From positions 372,001 to 436,000 of the forward strand of contig NC_013131.1 of the NCBI RefSeq assembly GCF_000024025.1: DNA of 64,000 bases. Direction: 5' to 3'. Below the pieces are notes generated by a model, which made no database searches, had not been told where the DNA came from, and saw nothing but the letters and a program-made list of their open reading frames with translations. This DNA is from Catenulispora acidiphila DSM 44928 (GTDB taxonomy: Bacteria; Actinomycetota; Actinomycetes; Streptomycetales; Catenulisporaceae). Positions within the stretch are counted from its first letter, which is position 1. Each line of letters opens with the position of its first letter. Shown piece by piece: positions 17,821 through 26,803 of this stretch. Both the position numbers and the translations under genes were made by a program.

Positions 17821-20364
17821 ATGGGCCGCAAGCGCGAAATATCGGTCATATCGAGTCTCGTGGTGGCGGGGGCGGCCTTCGGCGGTAGCGTCGTCTCGGC
17901 CCCCACGGCCTCGGCCGCGAGCATCACCGTCTCCGCCTCCGGGGCGGACGTCGTGGCGATCAACCCCGCGATGTTCGGCGGCGGTGCGCCGACCGACCAG
18001 GTGAGCACGCAGCTCGCGCAGATTCTGCGCAACTCCGCGCGGTACCTGGGGACGACTTGGTACAACCAGACCTACGGCAACAGCCTGGCCTCCGACGGAT
18101 ATCTGAACCTGGACATCCCCGGCGCCGTCCCCGAGCAGAGTTTCCGCCTGCCGGGCATGGCCGCGGTGTCCATCGCGACCGCGGTGAAGCTGGGCGACTG
18201 GGACGCCGGCGCCTCCGGCATCAGCGCCGACGAGGCGGAGAACCGCGCCGCGACCATGGTGCGCGCGCTGGCCCACCGCTACTACGCCAACAACTCGCTG
18301 GCCGGCGTGTCCACGTGGGGCAACAGCTGGCAGTCGCCGCTGTGGGCGTTCTACACCGGACAGGCGGCGTGGCTGGTGTGGGACAAGCTGTCCCCCTCCG
18401 AACGCAACGACGTGGCCCGCATGATGGCCGACGAGGCGAACCGGCTGCTCACCGGCAACGACGTCTATCTGACCTCGGACACCGGCAGCCAGCAGCTGTA
18501 CCAGTACAACAGAGGCGGCACCGACGTCACCCCCGGCGACACCAAGGCCGAGGAGGACAACTACGAGGCGCAGCTGCTCGGGCTGGCCGTGGCGATGATG
18601 CCGAACCACCCGAACGCCGCCAGGTGGCAGCGCCGGAACGAGGACCTGCTGATCGCGGACACCGCGACGCCGGACGACCTCACCAACTCCGCTGCCGGCA
18701 ACGCCGTGGTCAACGGCCGCCAGCTGAACCAGTGGCTCCAGGGCTACAACATGCAGGCCGACGGCACGGTGCAGAACCACGACATCCTGCATCCCTTGTA
18801 CATGACGGCGCTGGACCAGTCCTTGCAGCAGGTCGGGACCTTCGCGCTGGCCGGTCAGTGCGCGCCGCAGGCTGCGACGAACAACGTCGGTCTGACGTAC
18901 AAGGCTCTGACCACACAGACGTCGTTCCCCTACGCGCCGGACCCGAACAACCTGACGCAGGACGTCACCGCCAAGACGCCCGACGGGAAGCCGATCTACG
19001 AGTCGACGAGCTCGCCTCAGATCAACTACCCGCAGGGCAATGACTGGGGCACGCAGTTCCCGGCGTACTACGGGTCCTTCGACGCGCTGGTCAGCGCCTA
19101 CAGCCCGTATCTGGTCGGTGAGAACAACCAGGCGCCGACCGCGACCGCGAACGCCGTGACGCATCTGCAGTCCGAGATCAGCCTGCAGAGCCGGTTCGGC
19201 GACGGGCAGACCTACCAGCCGTGGAACCCGGCCACCACGCCGGGCGACAAGGCGGAGAACTCCTACGTCGGTGCCGAGCAGCGGGTCGGCCAGATCACGG
19301 CGCAGGCCTACATGGCGGAGTTCCTCAACCACCACAGCCGGGGCTGCTTCACCAACTCCGGCAACCCGACCCCGCCGAACGTCCCGCCGGTGCAGCCCAC
19401 CGCGGTCTCGCGGCTGTCCGGCACCGACCGCTACGGGACCGGCGTCGCGGTGTCGCAGGCGCAGTGGTCCAACGCCGGCGGCGACAACACGCCCCGGGCG
19501 ATCGCCGACGCGGTGGTCCTGGCGCGCGGCGACAACTTCCCGGACGCGCTGGCCGGCACCCCGCTGGCCAAGCGCGACCGCGGTCCGCTGCTGCTGACCG
19601 AGCCCGGAGCGCTGAACCCGGTGACCGCCAACGAGATCAAGCGGGTCCTGCCGAAGGGCAAGACGGTCTACATCCTGGGCGGCAACCAGGCGGTCTCGCC
19701 GAAGGTGCAGTCGCAGCTCGTGGCTCTGGGCTACACGGTGAAGCGCTTCGGCGGCTCCGACCGCTACCAGACCGCGCTGCTCATCGCCCAGCAGGGCATG
19801 GGCTCCCCGCACCAGGTCGTGGTGGCCACCGGCCAGGACTTCGCCGACGCCCTGGCCGCCGGCCCGCTGGCGGCCGACGAGGGCAACGCGATCCTGCTGT
19901 CCAACGGCAAGACGCTGGACGCGAACACCAAGGCCTACATCGCCGGCGCGCAGCGCAAGAACGGCGCCGCGGACCCGGCCTTCCACCTCAACGCGGTGGG
20001 CGGCGCGGCGGTCGCGGCGACCCATTACCTGGGCAGCCAGTCGCACGCCCTGATGGGCAACGACCGGTACCAGACGGCCGCCGCCGTCGCCGCCCGCTTC
20101 GCCGCCGACATGCCGGTGACCCAGTTCGGCGTGGCGACCGGCACGCAGTTCGCGGACGCCCTGACCGGCGGCGCGTTCATGGCCAACGCCAACGAGCCGC
20201 TGCTGCTGACGGCGCCGACGGCCCTGGCGCCGTCGGACACCACCCTGCTGCACGGGATGCGCAGCCAGCTGTCGGCGGTCACGCTGTTCGGCGGGCCGGT
20301 CGCCCTCAAGCAGGCCGTGATGGACCAGATCGCGCACGCGGTCGGCGGGGTCGAGCGGCGCTGA
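17821..20364 (+). CDS. Secreted protein with three C-terminal CWB2 cell-wall-binding repeats
   Basis: This 847-residue exported protein starts with a Sec signal peptide (about 1-36, ending TASAA). Residues 40-500 form an unrecognised domain, rich in Trp/Tyr/Asn, that could be an alpha/alpha-barrel enzyme fold. Three cell-wall-binding repeat 2 modules follow, beginning SRLSGTDRY (about 530), KRFGGSDRY (about 640) and LMGNDRY (about 740), each with an FPDALAG/FADALAAGP-type motif and an ILGG/VGG/LFGGP motif. CWB2 repeats anchor proteins to anionic wall polymers. AAGGAG lies before the ATG and a strong terminator follows, so it is monocistronic. The N-terminal activity is unknown. Confidence 0.9.
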   Translation: MGRKREISVISSLVVAGAAFGGSVVSAPTASAASITVSASGADVVAINPAMFGGGAPTDQVSTQLAQILRNSARYLGTTWYNQTYGNSLASDGYLNLDIPGAVPEQSFRLPGMAAVSIATAVKLGDWDAGASGISADEAENRAATMVRALAHRYYANNSLAGVSTWGNSWQSPLWAFYTGQAAWLVWDKLSPSERNDVARMMADEANRLLTGNDVYLTSDTGSQQLYQYNRGGTDVTPGDTKAEEDNYEAQLLGLAVAMMPNHPNAARWQRRNEDLLIADTATPDDLTNSAAGNAVVNGRQLNQWLQGYNMQADGTVQNHDILHPLYMTALDQSLQQVGTFALAGQCAPQAATNNVGLTYKALTTQTSFPYAPDPNNLTQDVTAKTPDGKPIYESTSSPQINYPQGNDWGTQFPAYYGSFDALVSAYSPYLVGENNQAPTATANAVTHLQSEISLQSRFGDGQTYQPWNPATTPGDKAENSYVGAEQRVGQITAQAYMAEFLNHHSRGCFTNSGNPTPPNVPPVQPTAVSRLSGTDRYGTGVAVSQAQWSNAGGDNTPRAIADAVVLARGDNFPDALAGTPLAKRDRGPLLLTEPGALNPVTANEIKRVLPKGKTVYILGGNQAVSPKVQSQLVALGYTVKRFGGSDRYQTALLIAQQGMGSPHQVVVATGQDFADALAAGPLAADEGNAILLSNGKTLDANTKAYIAGAQRKNGAADPAFHLNAVGGAAVAATHYLGSQSHALMGNDRYQTAAAVAARFAADMPVTQFGVATGTQFADALTGGAFMANANEPLLLTAPTALAPSDTTLLHGMRSQLSAVTLFGGPVALKQAVMDQIAHAVGGVERR

Positions 20365-20379
20365 GCTTTACGCTACGAG

Positions 20380-20417
20380 CCCGGCATCCGAGGAATCACC
20401 TCGGATGCCGGGATTTT
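20380..20417 (+). terminator. Strong rho-independent terminator
   Basis: A perfect 14-bp stem (20380-20393 with 20399-20412) with loop AATCA is followed by ATTTTT. This is a textbook terminator directly after the CWB2 gene. Confidence 0.93.
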
Positions 20418-20493
20418 TCGTCGGAATACCTATAGCTCCCCTCGGCGTTGCCCTCCGCAAGGCAATGCCCATAGGGAAGCTAGGGAGTCCCGC

Positions 20494-21327
20494 ATGTCCG
20501 AGACGGAGCAGACCGCGACGATCCCCGCCGCTCCCGCCGACTGGTATCAGTGGGCTGAGAAGCGCGAGGCGTCGGTGTCCGGCGAGTACGGCGTCCTCGC
20601 TCTCGTCGGGACGCACTGGCTGGACGAGGGTCCGGCCGTGTCGATCGACGGGCTGCCGGGTCTGTGGGCCGCTGCCGGCCATCGGGTGAGCGTCACCGCC
20701 TTGCCCGCCGACGCGCTGCTGGTCGACGGCGTCCCGGTCGACGGCGTGCGGTTCCTCGACCCTGATCTCGCGCTGGATCCGAGCGTGCTGTTCCACCACG
20801 GCCGCAAGCTGGTGCCGATCATCCGCGAGGGCGTCCTCGCGCTGCGGGTCTATGACCCCGAAGCCGAGAACCGCCGCAGTTTCGCGGGGATCTCGCGCTT
20901 CCCCTACGACCCGGCGCTGGTCTTCACGGCGCGGTACGAGCGGTACGTCCACGGCCATGTCGAGCGGGTGCTGAACGCCGACGGCAAAGAGCGCGGGCTC
21001 GCTCTGAACGGCGACCTCGTCTTCGAGCACGGCGGCGCCGAGTACCGGCTCGCCGTGACGGCCAACGGCGGCGAGGACTTCGACGTGACCTTCGGCGACG
21101 CGACCAACGGGCCCGACACGTTCGGCTTCCGCCAGCTGACGGTTCCGGCGCCGCACCTCGACGACCCGGACAACCCCGACAGCGGCACGACCGTCCTGGA
21201 CTTCAACCGCGCGCAGCTGCCGCCCTGCGCCTTCAGCGACCACTTCATATGCCCGGTCCCGCCGGTCGGCAACAGGCTGGAGCTGGCCGTGGCGGCGGGG
21301 GAGAAGCGGCGCGAGGTGCGAACCTGA
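20494..21327 (+). CDS. DUF1684 domain protein
   Basis: This 277-residue soluble protein carries the DUF1684 signatures: an N-terminal region with YGVLALVGTHWLDEG, the central FAGISRFPYDP and the highly conserved C-terminal block TVLDFNRAQLPPCAFSDHF followed by CPVPPVGNRL. The family is widespread in actinobacteria and has no proven biochemical role; the conserved DFNRA...PPCA motif suggests an enzyme. TAGGGAG precedes the ATG. It is followed about 90 bp later by an Rrf2 regulator, which may or may not be linked. Confidence 0.88.
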   Translation: MSETEQTATIPAAPADWYQWAEKREASVSGEYGVLALVGTHWLDEGPAVSIDGLPGLWAAAGHRVSVTALPADALLVDGVPVDGVRFLDPDLALDPSVLFHHGRKLVPIIREGVLALRVYDPEAENRRSFAGISRFPYDPALVFTARYERYVHGHVERVLNADGKERGLALNGDLVFEHGGAEYRLAVTANGGEDFDVTFGDATNGPDTFGFRQLTVPAPHLDDPDNPDSGTTVLDFNRAQLPPCAFSDHFICPVPPVGNRLELAVAAGEKRREVRT

Positions 21328-21415
21328 CCGGTCCGGTGCGCATTCGGCCCTAGACGACGCCGGACCATCAATTCCCACGGAACCGATGGGTTTACCGGCT
21401 GTTAGCATCGGCAGC

Positions 21416-21871
21416 GTGCAGATCTCAGCAAAAGCCGACTACGCGGTCCGGGTGATGCTCGAGCTCGCGGCCCACGGACCGAACCTGGTGAAGTCCACGG
21501 TCCTGATCGACCACCAGGGTCTGCCCCGCAAGTTCGTCGAATCGATCCTGGTCGAACTCCGCCGCGCCGACCTCATCCGCAGCCACCGCGGCGCCGAAGG
21601 CGGCTACACCCTGGCCCGGCCGGCCTCCGCGATCTCCATCGGCCAGGTCATCCGCGCCGTGGACGGTCCGCTGGCCGAGGTCCGAGGCCTGCGCCCTCAC
21701 GAGACCGAGTACAGCAACGCCGCGCAGCACCTCTCCGACGTCTGGGTCGCCGCCCGCGCGGCGCTGCGCAAGGTGCTCGACGAGACGAGCCTCGCGCACG
21801 TACTCAGCGGCAAGCTGCCGGCGCACGTGCGGCGGATGGCGGAGTCGCCGGAGGCTTGGCTGCCTCGGTGA
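21416..21871 (+). CDS. Rrf2 family regulator lacking cysteines
   Basis: The GTG at 21416 gives the canonical start VQISAKADYAVRVMLELA. The 151-residue protein has the Rrf2 winged helix (LPRKFVESILVELRRADLIRSHRG, GGYTLARP) and a helical dimerisation part. It contains no cysteine at all, so it cannot hold the Fe-S cluster that IscR, NsrR and RsrR carry; it must sense by another means or act constitutively, like CymR-type members. The target is unknown. A hairpin follows at 21911-21943. Confidence 0.9.
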   Translation: MQISAKADYAVRVMLELAAHGPNLVKSTVLIDHQGLPRKFVESILVELRRADLIRSHRGAEGGYTLARPASAISIGQVIRAVDGPLAEVRGLRPHETEYSNAAQHLSDVWVAARAALRKVLDETSLAHVLSGKLPAHVRRMAESPEAWLPR

Positions 21872-21910
21872 GGGTGGTGCGCGCGCCTGCTCACACGCGT
21901 TTCGCACTCA

Positions 21911-21943
21911 CCGCGGCCAGAACTCGTTGAGCCCTGGCCGCGG
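21911..21943. terminator. Hairpin between convergent genes
   Basis: CCGCGGCCAG (21911-21920) pairs exactly with CTGGCCGCGG (21934-21943) across a 13-nt loop. It lies between the Rrf2 gene and the convergent small secreted-protein gene, so it may end transcription from either side. There is no T-tract, so this is moderate evidence. Confidence 0.5.
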
Positions 21944-21957
21944 CGCTGAGTCTTCTC

Positions 21958-22182
21958 CTAATGCCCCTGAGCGTTGCAGCCCGCGCCGGCCTGCTGCCCC
22001 GACCAGAGCCAGGGCGCGCCGCACCATGTGCCCGCGAAGTCCATGCTGCCGGCGGCCGGCGCGGTGCTGGTGGTCGGGGCGTCGACGCCGAGGTTGACGT
22101 CGGCGTTGGCCACGCAGGCTCCGCCGGCGACGGCGGTTCCGGCGGACAGGGCCAGGGCGGCGAAGGTCGCGAACTTGCGCAT
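21958..22182 (-). CDS. Small secreted protein, unknown
   Basis: This 74-residue product has a signal peptide (MRKFATFAALALSAGTAVAGG, cleaved around residue 27). Its mature part of about 45 residues carries two cysteines that could form one disulfide, and the Trp-rich stretch FAGTWCGAPWLWSG. GGAAGGAACC precedes the ATG. No family is recognised. The short secreted mature form could be a chaplin-unrelated surface peptide or an enzyme inhibitor, both guesses. It is 103 bp downstream of the S53 peptidase gene on the same strand. Confidence 0.7.
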   Translation of the reverse strand: MRKFATFAALALSAGTAVAGGACVANADVNLGVDAPTTSTAPAAGSMDFAGTWCGAPWLWSGQQAGAGCNAQGH

Positions 22183-22285
22183 GAGGGTTCCTTCCGATCA
22201 GCTCATGGCGCCCAACCTCCGCCGCGCCCGGCCGGTTACGCGGCTTGCCCCCTTCGGGCGAATCGCCGGCCGTCGTTCTCCGGGC

Positions 22286-25018
22286 TCAAGGCTTCTTCTT
22301 CCCGGTGCCGGTCTTGCTCGGCGCCGGCTTGAACGAGGTGATGTACGCCGCCGTCGGTGAGCCGAGCCCGGTCGCCGTGTCGTACCCCTTGCGGGCGCTC
22401 AGGCCGTGGTCCGCGCCCAGCTTGAACAGGCGCGCCTCGTGCACGTCGCCGAACGTGCCGTGGTCCACGACCGCCGAGATCGGGTTCGGCGCTCCCTTCG
22501 GGCCGGCGACGATGTCAGTGAACTGCTTCGTGCCGGACCGCTTGTACAGCGCGGGGTTGGCGAAGCCGAGCGCGCCGCCCGCCGCCTGCATGGCGTCCGC
22601 CTGCACCGCGGCGAACATCGGCGCGGCGGCGGAGGTGCCGCCGATGACGTCCTGGCCGTAGCCGCCGAGGGTCGGGTCGGTGTGGCCGGTGAGGACGGCG
22701 GTCAGGAGGTCGCCGTCCATCGCGACGTCGGGGACGGTGCGCTTCGCCGGGCCGACTGCCGTGCTGGCTGCCTTGCCGCTCGCCGTGCCACTCGCCTTGC
22801 CAGTCGCCTTGCCGCCGACCACCGGGCTCGCCAGATCCGCCGGCACCACGCCCTTCTGATACGCCGGCTGATCGAAGTCGCCACTGAGACCGCCGCCACC
22901 GCCGAAGAAGAACTGCCCCGGGAGCGGAGCCCACTTACTCCCGTCCGCGGACAGGTCTGAACGCAGGTCGCCCATCGGCGCCTCCCAGCGCCGCGTCCCG
23001 TTCGGCGCGACGGCCAGCGCCGTCCCGCCGACCGCCGTCACCCACGGCGACGCTGCCGGCCACTCCACCTGCGCCCGCGCCGACCCAGTGTCGCACCCCG
23101 GCCCGCTCAGCCCCGCCGCCTGGTCCCCGCAGTCACCGGTGGCGAACGCGAACCCGATGCCCTCAGCCGCGCCGGTGGTGAAGATCTGGTTCTCCTGCAT
23201 GACCAGCGCCGGATCGATGTCCCCACCGGCAGAGTGCATGATCTCGCCGAACGAACCGGTCACCTCGTCAGCCAAATGCTTGTCGACAATCGACGCCAAC
23301 ATGGCGGCAATATCCTGATCCTGACACGAAGCCGCGCCGAAGTAGTGCACGACCGCACCCGGCGCCAGCCCATGCGCCACCTCGACATCCAGCGCCTCCT
23401 CCCCACCCCACGCCGCAGGCGTCTCACACACGCCGTCCCCCAGATGCTTCCACGCACCCCGATCCACGGACTCCATGTACTGACCCGCGCCAAAAGCCAA
23501 GTCCCCCACCGACTTCGCGAACGCATCAGCATCAGCCCGCATGGTCGGAGACCCATACGCATCCACAATCCCGATGATCGCCCCCCTCCCACTGAACCCA
23601 GCCGCCGTGACCCCATAAGCAGCCCGCAGCCGCTTCGGAGTAAGCCCACACGCCACCAGCGGATCAGGCTTGTTGTACCCCTCCGGCACACCAACCGCCG
23701 GAGAGGCACCCCAGTCGGCAGAGCACGCAGTGGAGCTGACGGACGGCGAAACCAGCCCACCCGCACCACCCGGCAAACTCCGCCGAATCGGCCCACCAAC
23801 AACAATCGGCCCCACCGGGCCCGCAGACCCCGCAGGCCCAGACGGCTGCATCGGGCCGCCAGGATTCACCCCGCCACCCGCACCCCCCGACCCCACAGGA
23901 CCCTTCGGCGCAGGCATCACCGGCGCAGACGGCTGCATAGGCCCGCCAGGATCCACCTGCGCGGCAGGCATCTCACGAGTGGCTGGCCGCATCAGGCCGC
24001 CGGGATTGATCTGCGTGCGCGGCGCCTGCTGCATCGAAGCACGCTGCGTGCCCGGAGCTGCCGGCTGGGCTGGCTGGGCTGGCTGCATCGGTCCGCCGGG
24101 ATTGATCTGCGTGCGCGGCGCCTGCTGCACCGAAGCGCGCTGCGTGCCCGGAGCTGCTGGTTGAGCTGGCTGTGCGCCCGACGTCGGCTGCACCGGACCG
24201 CCCTGGCTGCCTTGCGTGCCCGGAGCTGCCGGTTGGGCTGGCTGCATCGGTCCGCCGGGATTGATCTGCGTGCCCAAGGTCGGCTGCACTGGACCGTTTT
24301 GGCCGCCCTGCGTACCCGGAGCCGCAGGCTGAGCTGGCTGCATCGGCCCGCCGGGGTTGACCTGCGTGCCCTGAGTCGGCTGCAGCGGCCCGCCTTGGCC
24401 GCCCTGCCCGCCCGGAGCCGCTGGCTGCGCCGGCTGCATCGGCCCGCCGGGATCGACCCCGCCGCCAGTCAGCGCCCTGCTCCGCGCTCCCGTCATCACC
24501 CGATATGAGAACTGCCGCATCCCCTGCCGCTCCGGCATCAGTCCCGCGACGCTCGACACCGCCCCTGCCAGTGCCGGCGGAACCGTTGCCGCAGCCCGTG
24601 CCGCGTACCCGGCGCCGATGCCCTGCCTGATTCGCAGCTGGGGCAGGTGCCCGAAGGCCTTCCGCACCTTCGCCGAGGAGCCGGCGACGTCGATCCAGTG
24701 GGCGTTCTCGCCGGTGATCGTCAGGCCGCCGGTGGTGAGCCACTGGTGGACCTGCTTCAGCTGCGCCGGGGTCGGGCCGTACTTGGCCTGGAGCTGCGCG
24801 GGGGTGAGGAAGTGCCGGTATTGCGTGCTGTGTGGGTCGGCTACCGCGCGTGCCAGTTGCTGGAGGCCGTCCGGGTCGGCGCCGGCCAACCCGATTCGCG
24901 CAGTAGTAGGACCATCCGCTGCTGTTACGGAGGTGGTCGCGGCTGACACCGCGTTCGGTGCCGCCATCAGTGCCGCGACCGCCAGCGTGGCCGTGACGTG
25001 CCTGAACCGCCCAACCAT
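22286..25018 (-). CDS. Secreted S53 (sedolisin) peptidase with long repeat linker
   Basis: The ATG at 25018 gives a good signal peptide (MVGRFRHVTATLAVAALMAA); an alternative is 25084. In the 910-residue form, residues 35-185 are the Pro-kumamolisin activation domain (STQYRHFLTPAQLQAKYGPT). Residues 186-420 are a Pro/Gly/Gln repeat region, and 425-910 are the sedolisin catalytic domain. Catalytic Glu and Asp are in WGGEEALDVEVAHG (about 540), the oxyanion Asp in ATGDCGD, and Ser in GGTSAAAP (about 795). Sedolisins are acid-active serine carboxyl peptidases that autocleave the prodomain. The repeat region is far longer than the usual linker. Confidence 0.92.
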   Translation of the reverse strand: MVGRFRHVTATLAVAALMAAPNAVSAATTSVTAADGPTTARIGLAGADPDGLQQLARAVADPHSTQYRHFLTPAQLQAKYGPTPAQLKQVHQWLTTGGLTITGENAHWIDVAGSSAKVRKAFGHLPQLRIRQGIGAGYAARAAATVPPALAGAVSSVAGLMPERQGMRQFSYRVMTGARSRALTGGGVDPGGPMQPAQPAAPGGQGGQGGPLQPTQGTQVNPGGPMQPAQPAAPGTQGGQNGPVQPTLGTQINPGGPMQPAQPAAPGTQGSQGGPVQPTSGAQPAQPAAPGTQRASVQQAPRTQINPGGPMQPAQPAQPAAPGTQRASMQQAPRTQINPGGLMRPATREMPAAQVDPGGPMQPSAPVMPAPKGPVGSGGAGGGVNPGGPMQPSGPAGSAGPVGPIVVGGPIRRSLPGGAGGLVSPSVSSTACSADWGASPAVGVPEGYNKPDPLVACGLTPKRLRAAYGVTAAGFSGRGAIIGIVDAYGSPTMRADADAFAKSVGDLAFGAGQYMESVDRGAWKHLGDGVCETPAAWGGEEALDVEVAHGLAPGAVVHYFGAASCQDQDIAAMLASIVDKHLADEVTGSFGEIMHSAGGDIDPALVMQENQIFTTGAAEGIGFAFATGDCGDQAAGLSGPGCDTGSARAQVEWPAASPWVTAVGGTALAVAPNGTRRWEAPMGDLRSDLSADGSKWAPLPGQFFFGGGGGLSGDFDQPAYQKGVVPADLASPVVGGKATGKASGTASGKAASTAVGPAKRTVPDVAMDGDLLTAVLTGHTDPTLGGYGQDVIGGTSAAAPMFAAVQADAMQAAGGALGFANPALYKRSGTKQFTDIVAGPKGAPNPISAVVDHGTFGDVHEARLFKLGADHGLSARKGYDTATGLGSPTAAYITSFKPAPSKTGTGKKKP
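23860..24470 (-). repeat. In-frame repeat region coding a Pro/Gly/Gln linker
   Basis: Within the S53 peptidase gene, seven copies of an NPGGPMQP/DPGGPMQP-type motif alternate with PAQPAAPGTQ and QGGPVQPT segments in units of roughly 25-35 codons. The DNA copies remain similar at nucleotide level, implying recent duplication or gene conversion. It encodes a flexible, probably unstructured segment between prodomain and catalytic domain. Confidence 0.9.
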
Positions 25019-25133
25019 GGAGACTCGCCCTCTGCTCGTCTGACTGCTCGTCCCGCCCGGGTGACCGGGTAGGACATTAGCCATGGCAGGGGGCGAATCC
25101 CTGGATTTTGATATCTCGCGTGTCGGTCGCCGG

Positions 25134-26669
25134 TCACGCCTCGGCGGGGATCGGCACGTTCGCAGCGCTCGACTGCTCCCCCGGTGCGTGACCGCCGCCG
25201 GGCCGCCGCACGAGCGCCAGCACCGCGAGGCCGCCGACCGCTCCCATGACGGCTGCCGCCAGGAACGCCGAGCGCAGCCCGGAGGCGAACGCCGCGTGCA
25301 CCATGTGCTCCAGCGCGGGTCGTTGCGCGGCCGGTCCCGATGCCAGCACGCCGCGGGTCTGCCCAGCCGCCAGCGCGTCGGCGACCGCCGCCGACTGCGG
25401 CACGCCCGCACCCCGCACCGAGGAAGCCAGCCCGGCGTGGAACACCACCCCGAGCACCGCGATGCCCAGCGCGTTCCCCAGCTGCCGCGCCGTGTTCACC
25501 GCGCCGCTGGCCATCCCCGCACGCTGGTACCCGACCGCGGCGACCGCCGTCGACACCAGCGTCGGCGTGGCCAGCCCGACCCCGACTCCGCTGACCACGA
25601 GTCCTGGCACCAGCACGGTCCAGCTCGACCCGGCGCTGACCAGCATCTGCGCCGCCGAACCGGCCGCGATCAGCAGCAGACCGCCGCCGATCATCACCCG
25701 CGGCGAGAGCCGGTCCTCCAGCAGCCGCCCGCCGAGTCCGGCGGTGACGAACGCCGCCCCGCTCATCGGCACGAAGCACAGCCCGGCCGTCACCGGGCTC
25801 ATGCCCAGCGCCGACTGCAACCACAGGGACTCGTACGCGAAGTAGGAGAACGCCGCCCCCGACAGCAGCAGCGCACCGATCATCACACCGGTGAATGTCC
25901 CGCGCCGGAACAAGCTCAGGTCCAGCAGCGGCGTCCGCACCCGCAGCTCCGCCACGACGAACGCGACCAGCGCCACCGCCGCCCCGGCGAAGACCCCGAT
26001 CGTGCGTGCGGAGCCCCAGCCGTAGTCGTTGCCCTTGATCAGCGCGTACGTCGCCAGTCCCGCCGCCGCGGTGAACGTCAGCAGGCCCGGCAGGTCCAGT
26101 CCGCGGCGCCGCTCCCCGCGCGACTCCCCGACGTACCGCAGCGTCATCGCCACCGCCGCCACGCTGATCGGCAGGTTGACGAAGAAGATCCAGCGCCAGT
26201 CCAGGTGCTGGGTGAGCAGCCCGCCCATGATCGGCCCGGCCGCCGCGGCCGCGCCGCTGACCGCGCCCCAGACCCCGAAGGCGGTGCCCAGGTCGCGCCC
26301 GGAATACAGATGGCTGATCAGGGCGACCGTGGTGGCCAGCATCGCCGCGCCCCCGACGCCCTGCACGGCGCGGAACGCGATCAGCACGCCGGGACTCGTG
26401 GCCAGGCCGCAGGCCAGCGAGGCGGCGGCGAAGACGACGAGCCCGGCGACGTAGAGCCGGCGGTGCCCGGCGCGGTCGCCGAGCGAGCCGGCGGCCAGCA
26501 GCAGCGCGGCGAGCACCAGGGCGTAGACGTCCATGACCCACTGGAGGTCGGCGAACGTGGTGTCCAGGCTCCGGGCCATGTCGGGCAGGGCGACGGTGAC
26601 GATGGTGACGTCCACCAACAGCATGAACGTCCCCAAGCAGACCGCGACGAGCGGTAGCCACTTGCGCAT
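25134..26669 (-). CDS. MFS drug-efflux transporter, DHA2 (14-TM) family
   Basis: The ATG at 26669 (MRKWLPLVAVCLGTFMLLVDVTIVTVALP) has a GAGGAGGA site and matches the family start. The 511-residue protein has about 14 hydrophobic segments. Motif A lies between TM2 and TM3 (GSLGDRAGHRRLYVAG) and the LDWRWIFFVNLPI motif is typical of EmrB/QacA proton-coupled efflux pumps. It is divergent from the double-HTH AsnC-type regulator at 26804, which is its most probable controller. The substrate cannot be read from sequence. Confidence 0.93.
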   Translation of the reverse strand: MRKWLPLVAVCLGTFMLLVDVTIVTVALPDMARSLDTTFADLQWVMDVYALVLAALLLAAGSLGDRAGHRRLYVAGLVVFAAASLACGLATSPGVLIAFRAVQGVGGAAMLATTVALISHLYSGRDLGTAFGVWGAVSGAAAAAGPIMGGLLTQHLDWRWIFFVNLPISVAAVAMTLRYVGESRGERRRGLDLPGLLTFTAAAGLATYALIKGNDYGWGSARTIGVFAGAAVALVAFVVAELRVRTPLLDLSLFRRGTFTGVMIGALLLSGAAFSYFAYESLWLQSALGMSPVTAGLCFVPMSGAAFVTAGLGGRLLEDRLSPRVMIGGGLLLIAAGSAAQMLVSAGSSWTVLVPGLVVSGVGVGLATPTLVSTAVAAVGYQRAGMASGAVNTARQLGNALGIAVLGVVFHAGLASSVRGAGVPQSAAVADALAAGQTRGVLASGPAAQRPALEHMVHAAFASGLRSAFLAAAVMGAVGGLAVLALVRRPGGGHAPGEQSSAANVPIPAEA

Positions 26670-26779
26670 GGGGGTCCTCCTCGAGGACGCGAAGGGGTTC
26701 GATTGGTCGTCTCGACGGTCGCAGGCGGGTGCGGGATAGATAGGTCTGGGCGCCGAATCTCGGCGGTTTTCCTCTATCG

Positions 26780-26799
26780 ATCCAAGTGTCATGATGGAT
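26780..26799. promoter_or_regulatory. Imperfect palindrome ATCCA-N10-TGGAT in divergent promoter
   Basis: ATCCA (26780-26784) and TGGAT (26795-26799) are inverted around AGTGTCATGA, just before the AsnC-type gene. Lrp/AsnC proteins bind 15-18 bp palindromes in such positions. The short arms make this only a candidate operator shared with the MFS gene. Confidence 0.3.
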
Positions 26800-26803
26800 T
26801 TCC

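Noticed and set aside
25019-25411. N-terminal extension of the S53 peptidase
   Set aside because: Overlaps the MFS gene's 3' end and buries the signal peptide; start moved to 25018.
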